Below, piece by piece: positions 46,414-60,290 of a stretch of 64,000 nt of DNA. The notes under the pieces were generated by a model. The model worked only from the letters and a program-made list of their open reading frames with translations. It was not told where the DNA came from and did no database searches. The stretch's first letter is position 1. Each line of letters opens with the position of its first letter. The position numbers and the translations under genes are program-made. Source of the DNA: Cunninghamia lanceolata (Eukaryota > Streptophyta > Pinopsida > Cupressales > Cupressaceae); the NCBI GenBank assembly GCA_027924645.1, contig BSBN01000254.1:14578501-14642500 (forward strand), in the 5' to 3' direction.

Positions 46414-49400
46414 TGTAATGCCCACTTTTACCAAGTGGTCATGACACGAGAAAAACCACATGTCATGCCCACATTTCTCATGTGGTCATGACATGAACCA
46501 ACAAAAAACTTTCCACATGTCCCTAAAACCCCATCCCACAATGCAGGGAAGGAAGGGGAGGCGTGGACGAGACATCTAAGACACCTCACTAGGTGAGCCA
46601 AACCAAGAAATACCACATAACATGTTGATAGACTATCATTAGTGCAAGAAGAGCAATTCAATTTCCAAATGACAAAGGGTAGAATAAACATTCATAAGTA
46701 ATGTTGATATGGTTTTGTCCCTTCTAACAACAAGCAATAAGTAAAGAATTTTTAAGACAAGTGCTTTTGAAACCATTTCTAGAAAGATAGCAAGGCACCA
46801 TAATGTGAGAAAAGAGGATTCCAAAATCCAGTCTATGCCAATCAACATCAAAATGGTAATCAAACAATTATTATTTTCCATTACATCCATATGGCTAAGT
46901 AAACCATAATCATTTTTCTTTGCATCCACAGAGATAAATAAACCTTAACTATTTTCCTTTACATCTATAGAGTCAATAAACAATAATTATTTTTCTTTGC
47001 ATCCATAGAGATAGATAACAAGAATTAATTTTCTTTTACATCCATAGCAATAGAGAACTATGATTAAATTTATTTTACATGGATAGAAATAAATGACAAT
47101 AATTATTTCCATTTACATCCATAGAGGTGAATAAACATTATTTAGTTTCTTTTACATCTATAGGGTTAATTAAACAATAATTATTTTTCCTATGAATCAA
47201 TAAAATAAACCATTTATGAGAAGAAGGTAGACACTTTTAATCATTCAAATATGAAGGAGTAATGTGAAGATTATTAGACATAAGGATTTGTAACCAACTT
47301 GAAATCATAGTATAGAAGCTTAAATGAGAGTATGGGATTCTTTGACATAGAAATGAATGATATAGCATAATAGAAATTATTTTCCATATTAAAATTCTCC
47401 TAAGAAATATAAAAATCAACCTCTAAAACAAGAGATAACTCATTACATTTATAAGGATATGGGATACAATATTAATCAACCGATCATACACGAGTGTGTG
47501 AATTCTAGAAATAATCATTGATTCCAAACTCTAAAGCATAGCATAGAATCTTAAATGAAAGTACAAGGACCACCACATACTGCTATAATCATGGAGGTAC
47601 CATCATTCACGTTTATCACATTATTCTAATACTTTTAACAAGTAGCAGTTTCAAACTCAAGTAATGATATTTTACGCTTACAATAGGAAGGCTACTTGCG
47701 AACATGGAAGAATCATGCTTCAAGGAATGAATTACAAGGAGTAACCATAATACAACATGCACGTAAATAACAATGGGGTGCCCCAGATGACACTGTGAAC
47801 AACAAGATTACTATGCAGTGATAAGGCTCAAGGGCCTCGCCAAGTCTTCACAAGATCGTCTGCATGGAACCAATGGGGGATGTTGCTCTCCTCCCAAACA
47901 AATTGCCATCATTGAACGCGATGGTTGTCCATCGTGGCCTAGGCAACCCCCAAGCTACGGAGAGAGGAGACAAGGAACACAAGCTAAAATTTAGCTCACA
48001 CCTCAAGGGTCTCGGCAGGATAATAGGTTAATCCACATGACTATAGTGACATGAGGCTCTCACACACTGACCCGCTTAACACGAGGAATGACAGGTCTAA
48101 AGGTGCCAAAGGGGCCATCACCCAAGACCTACCTATATAAGAACATCAAAGCACCAACACCCTAGGGACAATCATGCCTTAAGCAGGCGAGAGGAGCAAG
48201 TAAAATTATCACAAGGAACATCTTTAAAATCTAACTCTAACATACCCTCTTTTCTTTTGACTTTACCACTATTTAAGGACACCCATCCTTTTTAATACAA
48301 ATAACTATGACAATATTAGATTTCATAATTACATAATAGTGTTATTTACTAGCAGTATAGATGAACATAGATAAGTGTATATTATTGTACAATAACATAC
48401 TTATCTTAATTAAGTCTATACTTAATCCAATACAGAAACTAGTGTACCACAAGAAGATTTAAAAGATGCATGCAAAAATAGTCTTATTAAAGGTAACATT
48501 AAATAGTCGTAAATTTTAAAAAAATAATTTAAAAATGATAATTGTAATGGTGAAATTTGCATACCCCTATCATCCTTTTTTTAGTATGGTCGTATTTGGA
48601 GATTTTTACTATAAAATACATTCAAATATTTGGGAAGACTTTATTTATCACGTGAAGGAGTAGATTTTAGATGGACCAAAAATATATATATAATTATAGT
48701 TAAATAGATATTTTATCTAAGAAATAAATTTTATTAAATAAAATGTCTTGGGATGACCATCCCTAAATATTTGCTTTCATTCCCATTTAATTTTGGGCCC
48801 ATCTTGATGAAATGTCTTAATTCAAGAATAAAATACTAAAGAGTGAGCCTATATGAAAAATAGCATGGAAAGCAAAATTTACTTGAAACACAAAAATTCC
48901 TCCAACGCCACTGTTAAAAGCAAAGGATGGTTAACAGCCACTGTGTTATAATGAAAGGGTTTTGCATTGCGCAGTGAAACAGAACAAAACATGAAATACA
49001 GTAAAACTCTTAAAGAGGGACAATTTGATATGTAGATATGAGAATTTTTAGCAATTCTAAGATGCACAATTTTTTTTTTAGTAACAGATAGAGGTGCATT
49101 AAGTTCAAATTTAATCAAGCCCTAGCGAGAGATACAAAGGATCTTATAAGTGTTCAAGGCCCTCAAACCTTACTCTTCTCTCTGGTTTTATTTTAAATTA
49201 AAATTAGTTTCTATTCTTTGGAAGAAAAGAAAACAAGGGTTAGATTAACGACTCTAGCTGCTATTCTGAATGTCTACATGGCTGCTGAAAAGAAGCCAAA
49301 AGATAGACATATTGGTACACTATTTTGCAAGTTGATATGGTTGCAGAGCAATTTCTAATCACTTGGCATTCAGATTTTAACCATCTTTTACTTGCGTGGC

Positions 49401-51647
49401 ACACAAAAACCATTCCACATGATAGGAGAATGAGAGAGCATTGGAAATGAAGGCGTAGTTCAACATTTAAACTAACACTAAAAGCACTTTGAAACTCTCG
49501 TGCAAATGAAATCTGCAGGTGTGACGCCAGTTTCCACAACCTTTCCCAATGTCCTCTGCCTACACCAAAATGAGCGCTTTGGAGCAAGGTACGGATGCCC
49601 GTCATGGCATAAAGGAAGGGACATTTAGGACAGGTATTATAGTTGGAAATACTCTGGTAGGCATCTATGCTAAATGTTGACGCGCAGACACGACACAGAA
49701 GCTATTTGATAGAAAGCCTCTAAGGGGATGTCACCTCATAGAATGCAATATTTACAGGTCTGCACTAAAAAAATGGAGGTCCTGAACATGTTTAAGAAAC
49801 TTACATGAATAATTGTCTAGAAGGGATAGGATCTACTCTTCAGCTTTACCAGCATTCTCCTCTGCAACTTTGTCTTCGCTGCCTTTCCTCTCCCCTCCTC
49901 CTTCCTTTTCCTCTGTAACTACTGCTCGATTCGAAAATGAAACAACATGAAAATAACCAGAAACTCATCTAGTTCTCCCCTTTTTTCCTCCTGGAAGGTC
50001 CCCATCTTCAACTGAAGTATATCCTCCAAAATAAAGGATGGATCCACAAACTAAAAAAAATCGAATTTGATTCCCAAGAGGCAAGCATCACCGACTAAAG
50101 TTTCTGACAGACCCCCTAAAAATGGAGAAGTTGTCTCTATTTTAAACCCAGTAGAAAACTGAGTCTGACGGGCACAGAGAGTGGTCGGCCACCCAAGGGA
50201 AAAGCATGCACTGGAGGCCATGCTTTATGAGGTGTCAGCCTTCCAGGATGGGCGAGAGCCTCTGGAGGCCATAGTCAAGGAAATGAGGCTACACAAGGAG
50301 TCGATCCCTGCAAGGGAGCCGCTTCTCTTGAGCATAAGCCCAATAAGATGAAAAAAAATATTGTATTCCAAAAGAACACCACTGCCCATAAAAAAATTAT
50401 AAAAGTAAATCTGTAAGTATGGCTTATATATAGTTTACGTATACTAAGGTTAATAGGGCCTAAATTTGATGGCCGCATGGTGGCATTTACGCATTTTTAC
50501 CATAAAACACAATTAAAATTAAAAGTGATAGCACCATAAGGAGGGACGCATTCAAAAAGATTGTCAGAATTAATATAGTATTATGATAATAATATTTGGT
50601 TTCTTTAAAATAATTTTATTTATTTCAAGGTATGCCATAGTATTTAAAGGGCACTATCGAATGGATAAATGGTCCAAAAGGACCGCATTACCTAGGAGGT
50701 TGAAATACTAACCCCCAATGTTATTTTACAAGCATTTCTAAATCAGGGAACTCAAGCATAACACAATTAATAAAACTAGCACTAAATTAAACTTGTGTAA
50801 CAATGACATAACCTAAAGTTTAACTTTTAACTCCATAAGCCTTTCAAAATGACCTCACAGTAAAGATGCCCCAAGGACCTATGAATACAACTAGAAGCTC
50901 GTAAATGACTTCACGTCGTCAACATGCAGGATAGAGGCAACTATCATATACCTCGCAAGCATTTCAAGGAGTCAAACATAAATCTCAAAAGCAAGGGATC
51001 CCACCACAAGGGTCGACACTATTTCGACCTCATATTACAATAACATGCAAGATCCTTCTACAAGGAGATAGACAAACTAATCTACCTATGCTTCTAAGCA
51101 TGAACGTTACACGCAACAAAACAAGCAAGCCGAAAAGATGTCCAAAGAAGTGGATGAGGTTTCATACGAGTAAAAGCACACACGAAAGTGAAGCATAATA
51201 CCAAAAGGGTTTACACACACCCCATGCATTCAAAACCATATGCGACTCAAAATAGAGGCAATAGGGTGGACTCTGGTACAACCTTAGACTCACCACTGTA
51301 TAGAAAGGCTCAAGTGAACAACATACCACAAGGAAGCAAGGTAGATAACTCGACCACTGGTTAGGTAAGATGGGATAGTCAAATGGCTAGTGGTTCCTTT
51401 TCTCCTCCTCCACATCCACCCATTGGCCAATACCTATATGTGTATCCTGCACACTCCACCATAACATCAAATACCACATTGTAATCATAGCCGAAGTAGC
51501 TTTAAATATATTAATGAGGATGTTTAACCAATCACTACCTATATCCATTTGGCAACCATATTATATAATAATCAATCATTTTATCATTTTAATCTAGAGC
51601 TAAGTGAATAATAGGATACACACAATCGAACAAGGGTGGGCCTTACA
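46414..51647 (-). repeat. LARD LTR-B (middle, 5234 bp)
   Basis: Its left ~4 kb match LTR-C much better than LTR-A. Its extreme right end (CACACAATCGAACAAGGGTG) matches LTR-A and not LTR-C. It shares the 6-bp insertion near 50779 with LTR-C. This is the pattern of a recombinant LTR. Confidence 0.9.
49480..49785 (+). pseudogene. PPR gene fragment in LTR-B
   Basis: Same fragment as in LTR-A but nearer to a normal PPR text: AGVTPVSTTFPNVL, then TKMSALEQGTD, HGIKEGTF and GNTLVGIYAKC followed by a stop, then QKLFDRKPLRG. The stop in 'YAKC' is absent from LTR-A, whereas 'ALEQG' and 'TP' are better kept here. Not functional. Confidence 0.75.
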
Positions 51648-54639
51648 TACTACCCCCCTAGGAAATGACTTACTCCCAGAAGTCATCAAGAGGAGGTTAG
51701 AAGCATTTTCCTAAGCTTCTTTACACCAGACAAGGTAAGTACGGAAAATAATATATGCAATAAAGGTCTCTTCTCAAGAAAATAAAGCATGGTAACTAAA
51801 TCTCATAAAGGCATAATTCTTTTCACAAAACACATTCTATGGATTTAAACTCAGCACAACTACTCTCAAGATCGTCAATCATTTACACGCATGTATTGAG
51901 AAAATTCACACATCGTTTAACATGTTTATATAGAAATCATCAACTCATATGCAAATACACCAAGTGTAGAGCTTACACAAAACCCAGAATTTCATACATC
52001 CACATTACAGGAATTAACTTCACGAGGCTCACATAAAGGTTTAGGGTGATGTCATAGTCTCATCATGGAACCAAGTAACCAATAACCAATGCCAAGTAAC
52101 CAAAGATCCAAGAACCAGCTAGAATGATGGTCTCAGGGCCATGCGCCTAGGGGCCTCACCATACATTCCCATAATGGCCTACCTCTTGTTTGTATAAGGG
52201 GTTTAGCCTCTAAGAGATAGCCAACTTAAGAACAAGATCACTAGGAAGGTAAGTGGATAATGACCAGCCCTTACTAGTCCACACCTACCCCCATCCTTAT
52301 AAGTTTCCCACGTCTGCTTCCTTATATACACTCCACCAAAGGTCGCTCCATTGACATGGCGAGAAGAACAACACAACACAAGACCAGCACTAGAAAATAG
52401 AAAGAACCTAGCTTAGCCAACACAAATATCTAGGAAAGCCAAGACGAGAAGTCTCAGAAACCCAAATTGGAATAAATAAATGAATGAATAAATGCGTGCA
52501 ATTTCAACATTAAAACAACATAACCATAGGAGTTACGTGAAAAAGGAAGAATCAAAGGTTGCGGCTAAGCTGCTTTTAGACAAGATAAAATAACATGGCT
52601 GGTCCACACAACCAAGATACAAAAAGGTCACCAAACAAACGAAATAAATAATCGCAATCCAAGAAAGTGCACATAATATCACTATGTGACTAACATTAAG
52701 TCACCAATAAGGAAGGAGGGAAACACAGTCACTACATGTGTTATGCAAACACAACCAATGCAATAACATCATGTAGGTAAGTATTATCAATGTGCCTTCA
52801 CATACTCTTACGTGGAATCGTGCCCTTCTCAAAGGTAACACATCATCAATATAGTACATCGTGCCCTTCTCAAAGGTACACGTCATCACTAGAATGTAAG
52901 TGTCTCTAGGTTACTACACATCCACTCAAATAAGATACCAAGGTAAGAGTAAACCTACACAAGTAGCATGGCCTCGAGAAAATCACATGCCCATACCAAA
53001 ACATAACCAAGATCCCATGTCAAATGTCAATAGTACCATCAAGGAAACAAAGCATGATAGGATAACACAATGGGCCTCGCAAAGGTCTATTTACTAAGGA
53101 GAAGTAGGGGGTACTCTGGCATAGGAAGGTATGGCTGGTTGGGTAATCCCAAACCAATGCCACAACGTGTCACCATAGCTTCCTAAGTTCTTCCTCTCCA
53201 CTACTTAACTCCACACATGGAAGGTCTCCAACTCCAAGATTGGACCTTACAGGGTATACAAACAAGCAGCCACACAAGCATGACTCCACCACACTTGTAG
53301 TTATACACTCAACCCATGGATGGATACCTAGTATCGCAAGCTCATGAGTACACAACGCATGTACAGGGTGATCACAACACATAGCAAGCACGCTCATAAC
53401 AGGTATTCACATCCACAAGGTAACACATATCACAATACTTCTTTACCATTCATTACTTAGTGAAGAAAAACAACTTTCATACACAAGGTCACATAATTAT
53501 TTACAATAAAGGTTTTCTAATAAATCTATCTAACAGTAATTTGAATTAGCCTTTCTAAGGCATAAATGGAATCCACCGTAACTTCACATATTGAGACAAA
53601 GCAATACACCCCAAACAGGTGAACCAACATACTAGCAATTGTATACTAGTTCATAATTGAATCAAAACATCATTATTTCAACTTGCATGATGGTGCCTCT
53701 CTCACATCACACATCATGGAGTTATTCATAAACCATATCATACTAAGTATGCACTACGAACATTACATATACTCATCTAACGACAAATCTCATAAAGTAG
53801 AGGTATATCATAAGAAGAATCTAATTGCAAGCTCAAGTCTCTAATTCTACTATTCTACTATATGATGCCCAACATCTTTACCGCACAAGGTATGCGTAAC
53901 ATGATATTAAATTCACACAAGAACAAGGTATAAAATGTAAAATTTTATTTTATAGTACTTTACAAGTGACCAACAAGCACACCATTCGCCCTTTGTATCC
54001 TCTCAATATCATAATTTTATTTCATAACACTTCTAAGCATCAGTCTTCTTTTACTTTCTTTCTTTCTTAATATTTTTACAAGGTAATCTAATGTAATCAC
54101 ACACGTCACAACTTGCACTCATGAAATTCAAAGCAATATACACTTCATGCAATATTTTCTAATTACCAATCCAAAGGAGACAGTGCTAGTTTCCAATGAT
54201 AACCAGGGTTAGGGATGCAAGAAATTATGCCATTCAACATCATGGTAACCACATGTCAAGCTCACAAGGAAAGAATAAATCAAATGGACATTAAGATGTT
54301 ACTACTCTCCACAAAAATACACAAGGGGCAAGGAAGGGTCTAACACAACCCTCACCACCTAGACCAACTGACTCGAGAGGACAATCGACCAAGAGGAACA
54401 CAACCACCACAAAACACAAGAGGAAGACTTTGATATTCATGTGACAAGGCCATCACGATGATAAAACAAGAGGAGGGGTATTCCTCCAAGGTGAAGGTTA
54501 ATCGACAACCCACAACCTCACTCTCTCGCGGCTTCACGGGGTAGGACAAGGGTCAAACCGTTCTCAACCCACTCCATGTCAGCCCAACAACATGCACACC
54601 CCAGAGCTCCCAATGTTGAAACTTGGCTCTGATACCAAA
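51648..54639 (-). other. LARD internal domain 2, non-coding
   Basis: Also 2992 bp and nearly identical to internal 1, with differences thinly scattered (for example near 51700, 51985 and 52100). The low divergence shows the duplication is much more recent than the original insertion. Confidence 0.87.
54623..54639 (-). promoter_or_regulatory. LARD primer-binding site, internal 2 (intact)
   Basis: Minus strand TTTGGTATCAGAGCCAA next to LTR-C, a full initiator-Met primer site. Confidence 0.88.
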
Positions 54640-57600
54640 TGTAATGCCCACTTTTACCGAGTGGTCATGACACGAGAAAAACCACATGTCATGCCCACAT
54701 TTCTCATGTGGTCATGACATGAACCAACAAAAAACTTTCCACATGTCCCTAAAACCCCATCCCACAATGTAGGGAAGGAAGGGGAGGCGTGGACGAGACA
54801 TCTAAGACACCTCACTAGGTGAGCCAAACCAAGAAATACCACATAACATGTTGATAGACTATCATTAGTGCAAGAAGAGCAATTCAATTTCCAAATGACA
54901 AAGGGTAGAATAAACATTCATAAGTAATGTTGATATGGTTTTGTCCCTTCTAACAACAAGCAATAAGTAAAGAATTTTTAAGACAAGTGCTTTTGAAACC
55001 ATTTCTAGAAAGATAGCAAGGCACCATAATGTGAGAAAAGAGGATTCCAAAATCCAGTCTATGCCAATCAACATCAAAAAGGTAATCAAACAATTATTAT
55101 TTTCCATTACATCCATATGGCTAAGTAAACCATAATCATTTTTCTTTGCATCCACAGAGATAAATAAACCTTAACTATTTTCCTTTACATCTATAGAGTC
55201 AATAAACAATAATTATTTTTCTTTGCATCCATAGAGATAGATAACAAGAATTAATTTTCTTTTACATCCATAGCAATAGAGAACTATGATTAAATTTATT
55301 TTACATGGATAGAAATAAATGACAATAATTATTTCCATTTACATCCATAGAGGTGAATAAACATTATTTAGTTTCTTTTACATCTATAGGGTTAATTAAA
55401 CAATAATTATTTTTCCTATGAATCAATAAAATAAACCATTTATGAGAAGAAGGTAGACACTTTTAATCATTCAAATATGAAGGAGTAATGTGAAGATTAT
55501 TAGACATAAGGATTTGTAACCAACTTGAAATCATAGTATAGAAGCTTAAATGAGAGTATGGGATTCTTTGACATAGAAATGAATGATATAGCATAATAGA
55601 AATTATTTTCCATATTAAAATTCTCCTAAGAAATATAAAAATCAACCTCTAAAACAAGAGATAACTCGTTACATTTATAAGGATATGGGATACAATATTA
55701 ATCAACCGATCATACACGAGTGTGTGAATTCTAGAAATAATCATTGATTCCAAACTCTAAAGCATAGCATAGAATCTTAAATGAAAGTACAAGGACCACC
55801 ACATACTGCTATAATCATGGAGGTACCATCATTCACGTTTATCACATTATTCTAATACTTTTAACAAGTAGCAGTTTCAAACTCAAGTAATGATATTTTA
55901 CGCTTACAATAGGAAGGCTACTTGCGAACATGGAAGAATCATGCTTCAAGGAATGAATTACAAGGAGTAACCATAATACAACATGCACGTAAATAACAAT
56001 GGGGTGCCCCAGATGACACTGTGAACAACAAGATTACTATGCAGTGATAAGGCTCAAGGTCCTCGCCAAGTCTTCACAAGATCGTCTGCATGGAACCAAT
56101 GGGGGATGTTGCTCTCCTCCCAAACAAATTGCCATCATTGAACGCGATGGTTGTCCATCGTGGCCTAGGCAACCCCCAAGCTACGGAGAGAGGAGACAAG
56201 GAACACAAGCTAAAATTTAGCTCACACCTCAAGGGTCTCGGCAGGATAATAGGTTAATCCACATGACTATAGTGACATGAGGCTCTCACACACTGACCCG
56301 CTTAACACGAGGAATGACAGGTCTAAAGGTGCCAAAGGGGCCATCACCCAAGACCTACCTATATAAGAACATCAAAGCACCAACACCCTAGGGACAATCA
56401 TGCCTTAAGCAGGCGAGAGGAGCAAGTAAAATTATCACAAGGAACATCTTTAAAATCTAACTCTAACATACCCTCTTTTCTTTTGACTTTACCACTATTT
56501 AAGGACACCCATCCTTTTTAATACAAATAACTATGACAATATTAGATTTCATAATTACATAATAGTGTTATTTACTAGCAGTATAGATGAACATAGATAA
56601 GTGTATATTATTGTACAATAACATACTTATCTTAATTAAGTCTATACTTAATCCAATACAGAAACTAGTGTACCACAAGAAGATTTGAAAGATGCATGCA
56701 AAAATAGTCTTATTAAAGGTAACATTAAATAGTCGTAAATTTTAAAAAAATAATTTAAAAATGATAATTGTAATGGTGAAATTTGCATACCCCTATCATC
56801 CTTTTTTTAGTATGGTCGTATTTGGAGATTTTTACTATAAAATACATTCAAATATTTGGGAAGACTTTATTTATCACGTGAAGGAGTAGATTTTAGATGG
56901 ACCAAAAATATATATATAATTATAGTTAAATAGATATTTTATCTAAGAAATAAATTTTATTAAATAAAATGTCTTGGGATGACCATCCCTAAATATTTGC
57001 TTTCATTCCCATTTAATTTTGGGCCCATCTTGATGAAATGTCTTAATTCAAGAATAAAATACTAAAGAGTGAGCCTATATGAAAAATAGCATGGAAAGCA
57101 AAATTTACTTGAAACACAAAAATTCCTCCAATGCCACTGTTAAAAGCAAAGGATGGTTAACAGCCACTGTGTTATAATGAAAGGGTTTTGCATTGCGCAG
57201 TGAAACAGAACAAAACATGAAATACAGTAAAACTCTTAAAGAGGGACAATTTGATATGTAGATATGAGAATTTTTAGCAATTCTAAGATGCGCAATTTTT
57301 TTTTTAGTAACAGATAGAGGTGCATTAAGTTCAAATTTAATCAAGCCCTAGCGAGAGATACAAAGGATCTTATAAGTGTTCAAGGCCCTCAAACCTTACT
57401 CTTCTCTCTGGTTTTATTTTAAATTAAAATTAGTTTCTATTCTTTGGAAGAAAAGAAAACAAGGGTTAGATTAACGACTCTAGCTGCTATTCTGAATGTC
57501 TACATGGCTGCTGAAAAGAAGCCAAAAGACAGACATACTGGTACACTATTTTGCAAGTTGATATGGTTGCAGAGCAATTTCTAATCACTTGGCATTCAGA

Positions 57601-59874
57601 TTTTAACCATCTTTTACTTGCGTGGCACACAAAAACCATTCCACATGATAGGAGAATGAGAGAGCATTGGAAATGAAGGCGTAGTTCAACATTTAAACTA
57701 ACACTAAAAGCACTTTGAAACTCTCGTGCAAATGAAATCTGCAGGTGTGACGCCAGTTTCCACAACCTTTCCCAATGTCCTCTGCCTACACCAAAATGAG
57801 CGCTTTGGAGCAAGGTACGGATGCCCGTCATGGCATAAAGGAAGGGACATTTAGGACAGGTATTATAGTTGGAAATACTCTGGTAGGCATCTATGCTAAA
57901 TGTTGACGTGCAGACACGACACAGAAGCTATTTGATAGAAAGCCTCTAAGGGGATGTCACCTCATAGAATGCAATATTTACAGGTCTGCACTAAAAAAAT
58001 GGAGGTCCTGAACATGTTTAAGAAACTTACATGAATAATTGTCTGGAAGGGATAGGATCTACTCTTTAGCTTTACCAGCATTCTCCTCTGCAACTCTGTC
58101 TTCGCTGCCTTTCCTCTCCCCTCCTCCTTCCTTTTCCTCTGTAGCTACTGCTCGATTCGAAAATGAAACAACATGAAAATAACCAGAAACTCATCTAGTT
58201 CTCCCCCTTTTTCCTCCTGGAAGGTCCCCATCTTCAACTGAAGTATATCCTCCAAAATAAAGGATGGATCCACAAACTAAAAAAAATAGAATTTGATTCC
58301 CAAGAGGCAAGCATCACCGACTAAAGTTTCTGACAGACCCCCTAAAAATGGAGAAGTTGTCTCTATTTTAAACCCAGTAGAAAACTGAGTCTGACGGGCA
58401 CAGAGAGTGGTCGGCCACCCAAGGGAAAAGCATGCACTGGAGGCCATGCTTTATGAGGTGTCAGCCTTCTAGGATGGGCGAGAGCCTCTGGAGGCCATAG
58501 TCAAGGAAATGAGGCTACACAAGGAGTCGATCCCTGCAAGGGAGCCGCTTCTCTTGAGCATAAGCCCAATAAGATGAAAAAAAATATTGTATTCCAAAAG
58601 AACACCACTGCCCATAAAAAAATTATAAAAGTAAATCTGTAAGTATGGCTTATATATAGTTTACGTATACTAAGGTTAATAGGGCCTAAATTTGATGGCC
58701 GCATGGTGGCATTTACGCATTTTTACCATAAAACACAATTAAAATTAAAAGTGATAGCACCATAAGGAGGGACGCATTCAAAAAGATTGTCAGAATTAAT
58801 ATAGTATTATGATAATAATATTTGGTTTCTTTAAAATAATTTTATTTATTTCAAGGTATGCCATAGTATTTAAAGGGCACTATCGAATGGATAAATGGTC
58901 CAAAAGGACCGCATTACCTAGGAGGTTGAAATACTAACCCCCAATGTTATTTTACAAGCATTTCTAAATCAGGGAACTCAAGCATAACACAATTAATAAA
59001 ACTAGCACTAAATTAAACTTGTGTAACAATGACATAACCTAAAGTTTAACTTTTAACTCCATAAGCCTTTCAAAATGACCTCACAGTAAAGATGCCCCAA
59101 GGACCTATGAATACAACTAGAAGCTCGTAAATGACTTCACGTCGTCAACATGCAGGATAGAGGCAACTATCATATACCCCGCAAGCATTTCAAGGAGTCA
59201 AACATAAATCTCAAAAGCAAGGGATCCCACCACAAGGGTCGACACTATTTCGACCTCATATTACAATAACATGCAAGATCCTTCTACAAGGAGATAGACA
59301 AACTAATCTACCTGTGCTTCTAAGCATGAACGTTACACGCAACAAAACAAGCAAGCCGAAAAGATGTCCAAAGAAGTGGATGAGGTTTCATACGAGTAAA
59401 AGCACACACGAAAGTGAAGCATAATACCAAAAGGGTTTACACACACCCCATGCATTCAAAACCATATGCGACTCAAAATAGAGGCAATAGGGTGGACTCT
59501 GGTACAACCTTAGACTCACCACTGTATAGAAAGGCTCAAGTGAACAAAATACCACAAGGAAGCAAGGTAGATAACTCGACCACTGGTTAGGTAAGATGGG
59601 ATAGTCAAATGGCTAGTGGTTCCTTGTCTCCTCCTCCACATCCACCCATTGGCCAATACCTATATGTGTATCCTGCACACTCAACCATAACATCAAATAC
59701 CACATTGTAATCATAGCCGAAGCAGCTTTAAATATATTAATGAGGATGTTTAACCAATCACTACCTATATCCATTTGGCAACCATATTATATAATAATCA
59801 ATCATTTTATCATTTTAATCTAGAGCTAAGTGAATAATAGGATACACACCAGTTGGACAAGGGCGGGCCTTACA
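54640..59874 (-). repeat. LARD LTR-C (5235 bp)
   Basis: Right LTR, followed by the CATTT duplication. Its last ~25 bases (CACCAGTTGGACAAGGGCG) differ from the other two LTRs at several positions, although the interior is nearly the same. Confidence 0.9.
57706..58011 (+). pseudogene. PPR gene fragment in LTR-C
   Basis: Nearly the same as the LTR-B copy, with the same stop in 'YAKC' and the same frameshift near 57770. It shows the fragment was in the LTR before the array formed. Confidence 0.75.
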
Positions 59875-59879
59875 CATTT
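59875..59879. repeat. Target-site duplication of the LARD array (right copy)
   Basis: CATTT, identical to 38187-38191. Confidence 0.85.
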
Positions 59880-60176
59880 CTATTACAACTATAAACATCA
59901 AGGCTTGATATGTAAAGGTAGTTAGAAACAAATATTAGATAGAAAGCTATGGCAAGAGCAAATTTGATGACTTCTACAGTAGGTTTAATGATTGTACAAC
60001 ATAAGCAAAGCTATATGACGTGCGAACAAGTTTGAGAGAGCTATCAACTAATGCAACCACTCCAATGCTACTGCATGGTTCTTATGCTAGGAACGGTCCT
60101 CTACTGCCTGGGCGATGATGTTGATGGGATGGTGCCTGAGCCGAACACCACTCTTTCCCTTTTATTGTGATGTTGG
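59880..60176. other. Flanking DNA right of the LARD array
   Basis: No gene recognised. It is the continuation of the target sequence left of 38191, possibly E0. The final part may be further decayed PPR sequence. Confidence 0.35.
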
Positions 60177-60290
60177 CTACCTGAGTGAGATGTCATCTCA
60201 TGGAATTAATGATTTTACGATACACACAAAATGGTATTGTTGAAAAGGCTATAGAAACTTTGAAGCAAATGTGATCTACAGATGTAAAAT
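60177..60290 (+). pseudogene. PPR gene fragment outside the array
   Basis: Plus-strand reading LPE, stop, DVISWN, then after a 1-base shift MILRYTQNGIVEKAIETLKQ, then a stop and STDVK. This matches the PPR text 'MPERDVISWN.MI.GY.QNG..E.ALE.F.QMQ'. It covers one repeat and part of a second. It is a different part of a PPR gene from the LTR fragments, though its last words (ETLKQM, STDVK) resemble their start (ETLMQM, STGV). It is cut off before Gypsy4. Confidence 0.7.

Larger units (their letters stand above)
38192..59874 (-). mobile_element. LARD-like element in a three-LTR tandem array
   Basis: Structure LTR-A, internal 1, LTR-B, internal 2, LTR-C with a repeat period of about 8226 bp. LTRs are 5230, 5234 and 5235 bp; each internal domain is 2992 bp. 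Termini are TGTAATGCCC...GGGCCTTACA, a near-perfect inverted repeat. Primer site and polypurine tract place it on the minus strand. The outer edges share a 5-bp duplication. There is no gag or pol, so it is non-autonomous and must be mobilised by another element's proteins. The dimensions fit large retrotransposon derivatives (LARDs) known from grasses. Superfamily cannot be told from the sequence; the initiator-Met primer would fit copia. Confidence 0.9.

Noticed and set aside
49261..49605. 114-codon minus-strand frame in LTR-B and LTR-C
   Set aside because: It overlaps the PPR fragment on the opposite strand, is broken in LTR-A, and has no recognisable motif.
38192..59874. Array as a satellite or as three independent insertions
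   Set aside because: Only 2.6 units, LTR-type termini, primer sites and polypurine tracts, and a single pair of target duplications at the outer edges.
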